From Trametopsis cervina (lineage: Eukaryota > Basidiomycota > Agaricomycetes > Polyporales > Irpicaceae): 64,000 bases of DNA. Under the pieces are notes generated by a model that saw only the letters and a program-made list of their open reading frames with translations, had not been told where the DNA came from and did not search any database. The position numbers were made by a program, and so were the translations under genes. The stretch is from NCBI GenBank assembly GCA_022385755.1, contig MU278355.1, positions 872,974 through 936,973 of the forward strand, in the 5' to 3' direction. Positions 12,071 through 22,961 of this stretch are shown here, piece after piece (position 1 is the stretch's first letter; the number at the start of each line of letters is the position of its first letter).

Positions 12071-13866
12071 ATGCCTAGCACGAACGACGATGCAATACCG
12101 AACGGTATGTATCCGTACTTCTGGCACTCGAAGTCCGGAGTCACGCTGCAAGATTTCTTGAAGAAGGTGAGTGTGGGCGACGGAGAAGATACGCATCTTC
12201 TTTGAACCGGAATCCATATAACAGTATAAGCCATCTATGGTTCAAAATGATGGAACCAAACCTGTGGGTTGTTTACTACATGAATGTTGCAAATAGGATG
12301 TTCTCAAAAGCTCGTACAGTGGCTGTGGGTTGAAAAGACAGCTGACCGAAGGGGAAATGCGAATAAGGAGAAGGCATTAGAAGAGGCAGCTGCGCTATGT
12401 ATGAGCGTCCTGCTTCCCTAGTACACGAGGCTGATGTATCTGTGCAGTGAATGAAGTTACGAAGAAAGTAGAGAGTATTCAGGTATGTGAAATATACCGT
12501 AAAACATGATTTCAGGTTACCGGCAGACATCTCATATATCACTTAGAATGATGACTCCATACCTGTTCGTGCCAACAAGAAGAAAGGACTGAAAAGCAAA
12601 AAGGAGCTTCGAGAACAGGCGAGGCCTTTTAATCTCATGCATATATCTTACGTACTAAGTAACCGTCTTGTAGGTGCAAACTGAGGCCTCGGAAAAGCTG
12701 AAAGACATTTCCGTTCGCCACGGCTATGTTATTGGGAAATGGTGACTTCGTTGCCATCATCTCCCTTTGTGTAGGGCTTGACTACTGGTTTTCAGGCTGA
12801 TTTTTGCACCTCCGGACAAAGTTGATCTCATATGGTCGGCATTAGCAAGTGCGTGCCAACCTCCGTCTTAGACACTCATCTAAAAATTGACCATTTGTCC
12901 TAGCATCCCTTATCGAAGGACCCTTGGCACAGACTGATTCAATTATTGCGAAAGTTTCCACATCTCCCCAGAGCGAAGTGCCAAACTACCAACACGTTAT
13001 GTGTCTTTACATGCCCGATGTCTATGATAAGGACAAAGTTACCGAGGTCAGACGTTACTTAAGTCTCTGTACTACATGTGCTCAGGGATGCAACATCAGG
13101 TTATGAAACTGTTACTGCGTAACCACGGCATGACCTTGATGGGTGTCAAGGCTGATCTATATACCGGTATAGGTGAGTAAAGACTCGCCCCTGGCCCGTC
13201 GGTTAGCGTATTACACAACATTTTCCGAATGATTTCATGTCGTCTTCATAGGTCTGGATAGCAAGCACCCCAGTGGTGTCCAATCCACGGTACGTATAGT
13301 CGCTGTGGAACAGGGATTTTGATTTGTGAAACATTGTCTCCGTCGCAGATTTGGAAGAATACCGCTCTTATGAAAGACACAGAGATGAAAGTACGTTGAA
13401 CCCCTATTCATGTTTACGTTATCCAGGTATCCATTCTTATGCACACCATGATGTTCAGGCCTTGAAAGAAGAATACTACAAAGCTGCAAAGGCGGAAAAA
13501 GCTGCCCAAGTGAAGGAAACCGCTTTGAAGGCCGTAGATACCAAGCCTAAACCGAAACTGAAGAAAAAAGCAGTCAGGACCGACATATTCGCTTCCGATA
13601 ATGAAGAAGGGAATGCTGCGGCGAAAGAAACAAGTGACGGTGAAGCTAGGAAACCACAGGCAAAGAAACCGGTTCCAAAGAGGAAGAACGTACAAGAGTT
13701 TGAGTCAGACGAGGAAGATAAAACTGAAGCAGAGTCAAGGAAGCGGAAGGCGGTGGTAACAAAAGCAGGCGGTAAGCCCTTGGCGAAGAAAAGAGCAAGG
13801 GCTGATTCCGATGGAAGCGAAGATGCTCGACCCAGGAAAGCTCCGATTCAAGGTGGTCAAAGTTGA
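12071..13866 (+). CDS. DUF1917 (Bles03/C11orf68-like) protein with charged C-terminal tail
   Basis: Twelve exons are inferred (12071-12166, 12225-12263, 12311-12398, 12448-12482, 12547-12618, 12674-12741, 12796-12848, 12904-13046, 13100-13172, 13252-13289, 13349-13390, 13459-13866), giving 384 residues. The core around residues 115-240 reads VIGKWLIFAPPDKVDLIWSA, KVSTSP, HVMCLYMPDVYDK and GMTLMGVKADLYTGIG. That order (Lys-Trp entry, wall of Val/Trp, phosphate-site-like Lys, Tyr-Thr-Gly-Ile end) fits DUF1917, whose human member has an eIF4E-like fold. The last 130 residues are Lys/Glu/Ser-rich with several KKKAV and PKRK stretches and acidic SD-E runs, suggesting nuclear location. The cellular role of the family is not established. 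Two junctions are unsure: the GC donor at 12619 and the acceptor at 13099. Confidence 0.72.
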
Positions 13867-14562
13867 GCTCTCTACATTCTGTCTTATTCCCCGCGGCGGA
13901 TCGGCCTTTTGCTCGTGCGTGCGACAATTCATTTAAGCTTTTTGGTTACAAATACACGGTGTTTGTATGTGATACGTAAGGCGGAGGCTCTCAAGTCTCA
14001 CCTGGCTCTTGGTCTTGAGACTGACGCGCTCCGCCTCATGTACCCTCGCTACTCTGATGTACCTCTCAATGCTACTCTTGCTATGCGACCTATAGTGATA
14101 TATACTCCAACCGGTGAATCAAAGATGTGCGATGCACGGCGCTATGAAGGTTCGTGGCACGTACCCTCTATAGCCTGAGATAACGGTGTCTATGTCGGTC
14201 AGTGGTTCACGTGTCTTTCATACTTCACTGTCGCTGACCAGTCTCTGCCGTATTGGTCTTGAGCTCCTCAACTGGCCGCTAAAACGGTCCGTAAGCCTTC
14301 ATAAACTAAACATCACACTCAGGGTACCAATGTATCATCGACATATGATGCATACGCCGGCATCCGTAACGCCGACAACTGTGAAATGAACGGCGCCACC
14401 GCCCTGCGTCTCCTCATAGCCTCTCAGTTATGAAGACTCCAGACAACAAATATGAGTCGTATACGCGAACTTGCCCCGGTACAGACGTGCCTTCCTCAAG
14501 TGAGTCTCCCTCCCCTATATAAACCGTCTGGCAGCCCGCTTTGCCTTTACCCCCACGAAGCC
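13867..14562. other. Intergenic with imperfect inverted repeat and TATA-like box
   Basis: No convincing gene is seen between the DUF1917 gene and the MIF4G-like gene. A short inverted repeat spans about 13978-14036: AGGCGGAG pairs with CTCCGCCT, with inner arms GTCTCA and TGAGAC. An open frame at 13909-14178 lacks any motif. TATATAAA lies at 14515-14522, roughly 45 bases before the ATG preferred for the next gene. Confidence 0.35.
14515..14522 (+). promoter_or_regulatory. Probable TATA box of the MIF4G-like gene
   Basis: The octamer TATATAAA sits in a pyrimidine-rich context about 40 bases 5' of ATG 14563. If it is functional, transcription would start around 14545, which argues for ATG 14563 rather than the in-frame ATG at 14452. 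Confidence 0.4.
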
Positions 14563-16027
14563 ATGCCCAGTTCTACATCACTTCTATCCCCTGCCAAGGC
14601 CGTCTCTCATCCTCCCGGGTCGAAAGACAAATGGAAACGATGGAGTACCCCGATTGGCCATGCTGCCCTGAAGAACAGTCTATGTGGACTCCTTAACAAG
14701 TTGACAATGGCCAACTTCGACGTCATTGCCTACCGCGTTGCGCAGCTCGCGTGGACTGTCGAGCTGAGCGCGGACCAGGAAGGTCTTTATCGTTCAGTCC
14801 GCGACATCTTTCGGCGCGGCACACTGGATCCCAGGCGCCAGATGATGTACGCGTTACTGTGTCGAAGACTTGCCGATATACTGGAAGCTGAACGAAGTCG
14901 ATGGAGAAAGGTAGACGTTATTGAGACCGGTCATCCGTACCGACCCTTCGAGACGCTCCTCACCGGTCTGGCCGCCAAGGAATTCAGCAGTGCTCGCACG
15001 ACTGCTACGACTGAAGAACTCGGCTGCCTAGCGGGATTTCTGGGAGAGCTTCTCCTATGCGATGTCCTGATTATGGCCCACGACGTTAGCGATATCGTTG
15101 CAGTATTATTCGAGGGCATTAGGCGCAACGATGAGCGCTCGGCTATCGCCATTACTCGTTTCCTCCATCCACTCACCGTTGCCTTCAATACTTTGCATAT
15201 CCTGGATACCCTCCATATTTCGGCCTTCCTGGAAGATGTCATCACAGAAAAGAGCCTCTCGCCCATGGTCAGGTACTCCATGATGGTAATGCTTATCCGT
15301 CCTTACATCCCGCTATGTACTCATTGTCACACCATAGGGCATGCGGGACAGAATTGGCATCATCAGGACAAAAGGGACATTCGACTCCGCCCGCGGAAAT
15401 GTCCTCGCATACGAGATCCCGTCAGACGAATATTACGACGATGAAGATGAAGATGATACCGCCTCGATCCCTGAAGAAGACGAAGTAGACGACCATCTAA
15501 TGCAACGAGATTGCGAGGGTTGGGCCAAGTCTTTTATCTTTCACCATGACCACCGACACCTCATCAATATCCTGCACAGTCTGCGATACACACATCGCAA
15601 GCAGCTGATATGCTGTCTCATCTCTATTGCCCTCCAGTCCAATGATGTCGCTGAATGTAAATGCGTTGGTGCATTGTACACCTCACAAATGGTTCACGAA
15701 CTCCTCCTCGACGGGAAACTCATGCTCGAGGCTTTACATGAGCAATTGGCTATGCTTGCGGACCTCCTTTTGGATGTTCCGGATGCCATTGAGCTTATGG
15801 CCCATTTACTCCTTTCGACTACTCTCGACGTTTCCTGGCTTGTAGCAATGGTGCCTAGCGCTCTTCCTTCCAAGAGTGTGGTTGCTGGGGCCCTCATTGG
15901 CCGGATGAAGCAGGTAGAGCAGCAGGGCACATATGCCGAGATACATAGCGGTGAAAGACTAAACCGCTTTGAAAGGACGATGTCGAGCGGAGCGTCGTCT
16001 ATTGTTTCGAGGACAAGCGTTCATTGA
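14563..16027 (+). CDS. MIF4G-like helical protein (eIF4G-related, basidiomycete type)
   Basis: Two exons, 14563-15285 and 15338-16027, encode 470 residues. A Ser/Pro-rich leader of about 25 residues is followed by HAALKNSLCGLLNKLTMANF, which matches the opening helix of MIF4G domains (LNKLT plus N/F). The remaining first half (to GMRDRIGIIRTKGTFDSARG) is helical and has Arg-rich surfaces as in HEAT-type MIF4G folds. An acidic linker (YYDDEDEDDTASIPEEDEVDD) leads to a second helical half resembling an MA3-type domain. Full eIF4G has a long N-terminal eIF4E/PABP-binding part that is absent here, so this is probably a shorter lineage-specific relative affecting mRNA binding or translation; that role is inference. 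It ends 124 bases from the converging gene. An upstream in-frame ATG at 14452 is possible. Confidence 0.6.
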
Positions 16028-16150
16028 ACGGTATACGCTCTCACAATACACTCTGTACGTGTAGAAAGATAAAGTACATATTACTCGGATAAGTAGGTAG
16101 AGCAGAACGGTCCCTGTACACTGTAATAGCACTCCGAAGCACCAGTACTG

Positions 16151-19100
16151 TTACTCGTGATTCTTACTAGGGTCCACGTCGGCAGAAGATTGTGTGCTGA
16201 GTTTCCTCTTTTTTGGACTATTAGCGTCTTCAGCATCGTCGACTTGCATGTGATCAGCAGTACGTGTGCGCTTGATGCCTCGGCGAGCCTTCTTGTTTCT
16301 TTTGTTTGACTGTTCATCATCACTACTCGGGTTATCGCTCTCTTGAGGCGGCTTATATGCTAGCGCATCTGGCTGTAGCCGTCTGCTTCTCCTCATAGGT
16401 CGCTTGGGAGGTTCCGTAGTTCCTGCGGTTGTGGAATTGGCTGACGATATAGCGTCCCTCGGAATACTCTCGGAGCTTTGAGGTTGGACATTGCCCTCGT
16501 GGTCGCTGGCTTCATTATCCGATGCGGATGTAACTGTGGAACGAGTACTCATACCCGACATATGGTCACTTCGTGCGACGGAGGCAGATCGGGACGCTGC
16601 CGCGGAAGGAGTACCACGTGTACGACCTCTCATGGTCTTCGGTACCGTACTTGAGCCAGAGCCAATGCGGCTACTTATGGAGTCCACCGCGGAGAGACGA
16701 GGTTTCAAGCTTTTCCGAGGTTTACGACGGCGATCGCCCCGTTGAGGTAGATAAAACACCTCTTGCTCGCGGAGGAGGTCTACACCAACGAGCTGCCGAA
16801 GCAAGCCGATGACATAAGGGTTCAGGCCAATAGATTCGACATCGGGAATGAGATATTGACGATCGTCGCCGGTAGCGTCACCATGATCTTGGATATCTTC
16901 GTCTTCCATGAGCTCATGGTTCAGCGAGCATCCTGGGACAACGAAAAACACGCGCGCAGTTTTTTCTTCCTGCGGCAGACTAATCTTGTGGAAACGGCAG
17001 TTCGATCGAGTCACAGGTGAGCTCGATGGTATCGAGTGAACAACAGGTTTGGATACAGGTTGAATAGGCTCGGGGAGTTGAGTGCTAGGGCGCGAATGTT
17101 CACCCATCGCTGCCTGAGTCGGAGCGGGGAGTGGCGGAAGCCTGGGGAGATTGGAACGATCGTGATGCGCGCCACCATGAGCGTGCATGAGAGGAAGAGA
17201 AGCAGTTGGTTGAAGCCCTTGGTATTCTGGAGCAGGGGAAGATGGCGCTTCTGTGGAATTATCGCTGATGGATGTGGACGCTACGGAGGATGCACGAGAT
17301 CCGTTGCGACTAAGTGGGTTGTGACCATTTCCGGCAGAGGATTGGAGAATATCAAAATCAACAACATCCTCTCGGGCCCTTTCTTTGCCCTTGCTCTTCG
17401 CAGATTTCGTCTTAGCAACATCTTGAGAGGGTAGTGTATTATCTTCCTCGACCATGTCCATCCTCGCCGAGCGAGACCGGGTCATACGCACTGAGCGAGC
17501 TGGAGAAGTGCGTTTGCGCTTTGTTGAACGAGATGGCATATCTGAGTGAACATCCGATAGCGGTGAAGGTTGTCGTGAAGAATGCCGTGTCTCTACCTCC
17601 GAAGTGGGCGGTACGCTCCCAGGATTGTGTTCATTACTGGTAGCCTCATCTGCATGCGAGAAAGTAGAGAGAGGCTCATGCGACCTAGGCGAGTGTTAGT
17701 ACAAGTATATAGTATTCATCAGTCACGTACAGAATAGGGTCATATGGTGGAGCTGGTGCCCCGGTATTGTTGTCTGCTGATGGCTGACCATTCACTTGTA
17801 TGTCGGGAATGTCAGAGGGGGTAACCAGTTCGGGTACGATACGTGACTCTACGCTATCGGGGGAACAAGGGCTCTCCAAATCTTGGATATCCACCTTTGG
17901 CGGTGCATAATCAGGGTCGATATCCCCATCTGCATCTGCGTCGTCATCAACATGAAGCTGTGTTGCATTTGCTGTAGGTGGTCCCAGTGAAGGTATTGGT
18001 GTCGCGTTTGTGGCACTGCTAGTTGCTAAAGTCTCTGTAGGAGGTGGTTGCTGCACGTTGGTTGGCCGCGTATCTACCACAGAGGCAGCGTTCGAGTCTG
18101 AAGGGTCGTCGGGCATAGAAGATGGCCCATCCACATCCACGGCAGAGTCTGCTACTGTAGAATCAACTTCAATAGCGCTTTCTGGCAAGGGATCCTGATC
18201 GTTCTGTGTGAGAGGCGAAGGAGGCGAACTGGCCTCACTGAGGGGTGTAAAAAGGCCACTGATAGTCTTATGTCCAGAAAGTTGTCGAAGTAGGCTCGGG
18301 CGTATAGCACTGGCAAACGCTTTGTTAGCCGTAGCCAGGTTTTGATATTGGTCATCTAAATCTGCGTCATCCGCTATGTCCGTAACTCGGGACGAATTAC
18401 CAGCCGAAGCGTGGGGGCTCGCTGGGTCAGGAACGCTAGGATCCGCAGAGATAGGCATTGGAACACCAGGTTGTAGCATGAAGTGAGAGTGATTGATTGG
18501 ATCGACGGTGTCTTCAAGAGTGCGTTGGGGCCCAGAGCTCTCTACAGCATTCACACCGAAATGGCTGAAACTAGGTGGATGTTCCACAGTCTGATTTGCG
18601 GTGTTATGTTCGCTGTCGACATCCATAGGTAGATTTGTAGCAGAAGCCTCGATTGAGTCCTCACGGCGTCGATCCGCAAGCGTTAGCTCCTAAGAGGAAA
18701 TGATGAGGCTCAAGTGATGCTCAATCGCTGTGACACTGACACTCACCTCTTCGCTTGCAAGACGAGAGGCCAATTCGTTAAAAACAGTCACCCCAGTACT
18801 GACTTCGCTCGAAGTGTAGGTTTGGTCGACCACATCTTTAGCTAGCTGATTCCAGCCATGCATAGCTCCGATAGAGGCACCTGCGACGCCCTCGTCTTCA
18901 GTGATTGCGACGTCTGTCAATGCCACCTGCTCGATAACATCCACGTCTGCCGTAGTCAATCCATTACCATCTGGAATGGGCAGAGGTGGTGTCATAGAAC
19001 GGATGACAGGGAAGGCGTCAGGTTCCTGACAGAATAAAGTCAACTGCGAAGAGTGTGCTCGCTTGCTTGGATTCGTAAATACCTCTGTCTGTCTGCCTTC

Positions 19101-21500
19101 GGTATCAACTTCTTCGACAACAGCGTTTGTGGCATGAATGTCAGGCACCGATACATCTGTGACCTCAACAACGCCGATGTCGTCGTACTTCTCGAGAGCC
19201 TGCTCTTCGGGTTCTAATATCACGTAAGAGCTCTCAGTGAGCATCTCTAGTATGGTACCATTGTCCGCTTGGCTGTCTTCACCAAAAGGTATGTCGGCGG
19301 ATCCAGCAGCGGGTTCAGCGTCGGGACGTCCTCCAGAGTCGGCTGAGGGTGTGTGCTGTGCGATTTCTGTTGCCTCACTGCCCAGTTTGACTAGAGTCTC
19401 AAGAATATCGACATCACGTATCAGGAAAGAGGCATCTGCACCAGTTGCCTTGGGTGGCATATCACCGAAGCCAGCACCAGGAGTAATCACCGGCTCGAAC
19501 TGTTCTTCTTCCACCATTAGATCCAGTCGCGGCGCATCCGACGCTTCTGTGAGTGGAATATGCGACCTTTCGCTATCAGCGTATGAGTACAACGAATCCT
19601 GCATCATGGGCCCTAAGAATTCGGTATTCGTATTAGGTTGGCTATAATGACAATCGACAAGGCTCACCCTGATCGGAGAACACGTTAAAATCGACGATGT
19701 GGGCATCTGGAACGTAGTTCCCGCTCGCAGGTTCTTGTTCAATGCTGGTATTATCATCATCCCCTGAGACGCTCTGAAAATCACTGGGTATATCCAGATC
19801 ACTAGTACCGAGCGGTGCAGGTCCCACAACCTCGTCTTCCTCCTCTTCGTCACTGATCTCAACTACCTCGCGGGCATCAGGTGCACCCAAAGGTGATTTG
19901 GCTGGGCTGGCTGGGCGACGCGTAGGGAAAGCCGGAGGCCAGCTCCAATTGATATGTCCACTCGGCGAGGAGCGCGGCGGGGACAGAGATCGATCATGGG
20001 CAACCAGAGCGTGATGTGCCGAAGATCTCTCCGGTGTATGAGGAGCACCATTTGTGTACTTGCTGCCCTCTCGCAATATATCAGCTTGTGCCTCCGGAAG
20101 ATTTTCGTCCAATACAGAAGCATACAGGTCATCGAAATCATCTGTAGCACTTGAGCCGCCAGGAGGCTGGTAAAGATTCTCGTCGTCCATGGCGTGCCTT
20201 TCTTCCGACGCTGAAGTCATGAAAAACGTCGGAGGCTCCGTACCACTCGCAATATCGTCTTCAGGGCTGGCTTCTAAGACAGGAGAGCTTATCTCCTGCG
20301 GACTCGGTGATAGCACACCTGGCGTAATGACTAGAGCTATGTCCGCATCGTCATCGCTGTCGCCGTAGTCAGTCGTTTGCGCAAGTGGGGATAGAGCATG
20401 TGGCCCCGTAGCAGGAATGACATCTACGTAGGGGTTCAACGCATGGCTCTGCGAGCCGGACCATATTTCGACATCAGGAAGAGGGGCTGGAGGGTTATAG
20501 ATTGCATCGTGTGTCTCTGTGAGGTGGAGTACAGAGCCGTTAACATTGTCATTCGAAACAGAACAACAGCACGGGGCCGACCTTCAATGTCCTCGTCTTC
20601 TTCAAAGTCTTCGACTGCCTCGGCCTCAGCAGGTAATACGTGAGGATTTTCAGAATGGCCTATGACATCTCCACCGGAATAGAAGTCTTCAGCGTATCGA
20701 CTAGGACCTGACCACACATCAGGAATCTCCACATGAGACCCAGGTCCGACATTCTCCTCCTCGGGAATGAATTCTGCATACAGGTTAGCCACAACATAAA
20801 CTGGATGCATGCTACCCTCACCTTCATCGAGCTCGTCCATCTCTTCGTGTATTACGTCAGGTGTATCTGACTCCTCTTCTTCGGCTGCGGACTCCTCTCC
20901 TTGTTCGTTGTAACGTATACTCCCCTCTTGCGGCTCAGCCACGAGCTTTCGCGTGCGGGAATCATCATCAAGTTCGTCTTCGTCAGACGAAATCTCTATT
21001 GCCTGGCCCGTGTTATCGGAAGACGAGTCCGACTCGTAGTCGCTTCCATCTTCAATCTCTTGGTCGTCTACCTCAGGCCATCTGGCGTAGCTTCGTAGAG
21101 AATAAAGAGCGTCCACTTCTTGTCCGGTTTCATCCGCCTCCTCTTCCTGCTGGTCAAAAGTAGGTTCCTCCATCTCATACCCACTTTCATCTTCCAGATC
21201 TTTCGCTCGTTGTTTCCCCTTGGCCGCACGACGAGCCTTAATCTCTGCAAAAGAATCTTCCGCTATATCGTCGTCAGAAGCATATGAATCCGTGTGGTGA
21301 TAGTCGCGGCTGTGTTCTGAGTGACTGGGAGCTTCCTGGCCAAGTGCACGTTTTAACGCGCCAGTAATGTCGCCGATCCATGCATCGAACTCTGGCTGAG
21401 AGAACTTGTCGTAAGGATTGTGGATGGGTGCCCTTGTGGTTGTTCCTGTCATAGGCGTCGCATGAGGAGCGCCGGGAGCCCTTGGCGTCGATACCTTCAT
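16151..21500 (-). CDS. Very large acidic Ser-rich protein, probably nuclear, function unknown
   Basis: Five exons on the minus strand (21500 to about 20582, 20486-19668, 19612-18747, 18689-17731, 17684-16151) give about 1,700 residues. The first donor is uncertain (20582 or 20573) and an ATG at 21542 is an alternative start. The N-terminus has a short ordered patch, NPYDKFSQPEFDAWIGDITG, then a long run of Asp/Glu/Ser-rich disordered sequence with EISSDEDE-type motifs. In the last exon one stretch looks folded: CRFHKISLPQEEKTARVFF through NPYVIGLLRQLVGVDLL. Around it are KRKR and KRPMRRSRR nuclear-localisation-like clusters and an SP/RS-rich region. I do not recognise the family. The composition suggests a chromatin or nuclear scaffold protein, but that is inference from composition alone. 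It shares a 300-base divergent promoter with REX2. Confidence 0.75.
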
Positions 21501-21799
21501 GCTGAATCTCAGGGAGTTGAAGGAAGGAGCGATGGCGTTCACAGGTTAAATAAAGTGAGAGGTCATCTGCATGTTAAGAGGTCGCGCTGTGGCGGCCACT
21601 CCTGTTTTCGTGACGAAGGTCACGTGCAGCGTGACGAATGGCATCGTCTGTAGCGCCCTCCACCATACTTTTGTGTGAACATATCTAGCCTCGTTTCCGT
21701 CCTCTCGTAGACAACGTATTCATTTGTGGTATATCTCCCGCGCTCTCTCTCTCTGAAGACACAGATTATTGTGTGGTACGGTCATCAGGGTACTATCTC
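21501..21799. promoter_or_regulatory. Divergent promoter between the large acidic protein and REX2
   Basis: About 300 bases separate two outward-pointing starts. The interval contains GTCACGTGCAGCGTGACG near 21621, with a CACGTG core inside, and a CT-rich tract (CTCTCTCTCTCT-like, about 21741-21754) just 5' of the REX2 start. Confidence 0.4.
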
Positions 21800-22961
21800 A
21801 TGCTCCGTCTTTGTCTAAGCCCGGTCAACTTGAAGCTGTATTCTCGCCAAACCTTACGACGAACTCAACATCTCCAATATCTGAGGCCGTTCTCCTCGTT
21901 GCTGAGCATGCAGTCAGCGCTATCTGCACCTCTTGGCTTTAAGGCTGGGCCGCTAGTATGGATAGACTGTGAGATGACAGGTCTTACTCCCAAAAAAGAC
22001 AAGATATTGGAGATAGCAGTAAGCATATCGCCGACTGGTAGTATCATCTCTTGATTTTGAATATATAGGTTCTCATCTCCAACGGAAATCTTGAGCTCGT
22101 TGATGATGGTCTTCAGTTTGTGATCCATGCTGAGAAAGAACAACTCGATTGGTAAGCTCATCGCTGTCCTTCTCAATTGCCAACCGTCCTAGACCATGTT
22201 CTAGCATGGATGAATGGTGCACAAACCAACACGGAAAGGTGAGCTATTCTTCCGCTCGAGATCACTAAGCTGAGAACTCCATTGTAAGTAGTCGGGTCTC
22301 ACGCAAGCATGTTTGCAATCTCCACATTCGACGGAGTTCGTTGCCAAAGCCGTACTAGACTACATCACAAAATGGATTCCGGAACGTCGGGTGGGGGTCT
22401 TGGCCGGAAATTCGGTTCATGTTGACAAACTTTTTCTTGCCGAAGAGATGCCTGAAGTTGTTGACTGGCTGCATTATCGGTAGGCGTCTTTGAGCCACCG
22501 ATGTGGTAGTGAAAGGCTGAAATGTGATATTTTTATGACAGAATCGTTGGTTTGTGGCAAGTCTTTACGAGTATATTCATTTTTTGACAATATTTCATTG
22601 ATATAGATGTGTCTTCTATCAAGGTGCGTGCTTAACAGATATGATAGTGCTCTTCAATTGACACCCCAGCGCAGGAACTCTCGCGACGGTGGTTTCCTTC
22701 TCAGAAACAACCAAAGCCCCAAAACGCGGCAATCAGTCACAGGTACGCTCAAACGGTTCTCTTTTACCCGCAGTATGTCTTACATTTACCAGAGCATTAG
22801 ATGACATTCATGCATCGATAGATGGTAATACACACCGTTGGTCACTGATACAATGCTGATGAGGGGATCCTCCCACAGAGCTTAAGTGGTACCGCCAGAA
22901 TATCTTTATCTCCCCTGGTCCCACACCTTCAAGTCCGTTCGACGGCCCTCAGGCAATGTAG
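21800..22961 (+). CDS. REX2: Oligoribonuclease (DEDD 3'-5' exoribonuclease)
   Basis: It degrades short RNA (and nano-DNA) oligomers to mononucleotides, usually in mitochondria. Nine exons are inferred: 21800-22018, 22069-22151, 22205-22238, 22292-22479, 22542-22549, 22607-22623, 22675-22742, 22793-22824 and 22879-22961 (243 residues). The N-terminus MLRLCLSPVNLKLYSRQTLR is basic and amphipathic, as in a mitochondrial presequence; an internal ATG before QSALSAPLG could make a shorter form. The DEDD residues fall in VWIDCEMTGL (Exo I), AGNSVHVDKLFL (Exo II) and HRALDDI (Exo III), with MDEWCTNQHGKSGLTQACL and YRIVDVSSIKELSRRW typical of Orn. The exon at 22542-22549 is only 8 nt, yet it is needed to keep YRIVDVSS intact. 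It is divergent from the large acidic gene. Confidence 0.93.

Noticed and set aside
18010..18198. Short plus-strand frame inside the large acidic gene
   Set aside because: Antisense shadow of a low-complexity coding region.
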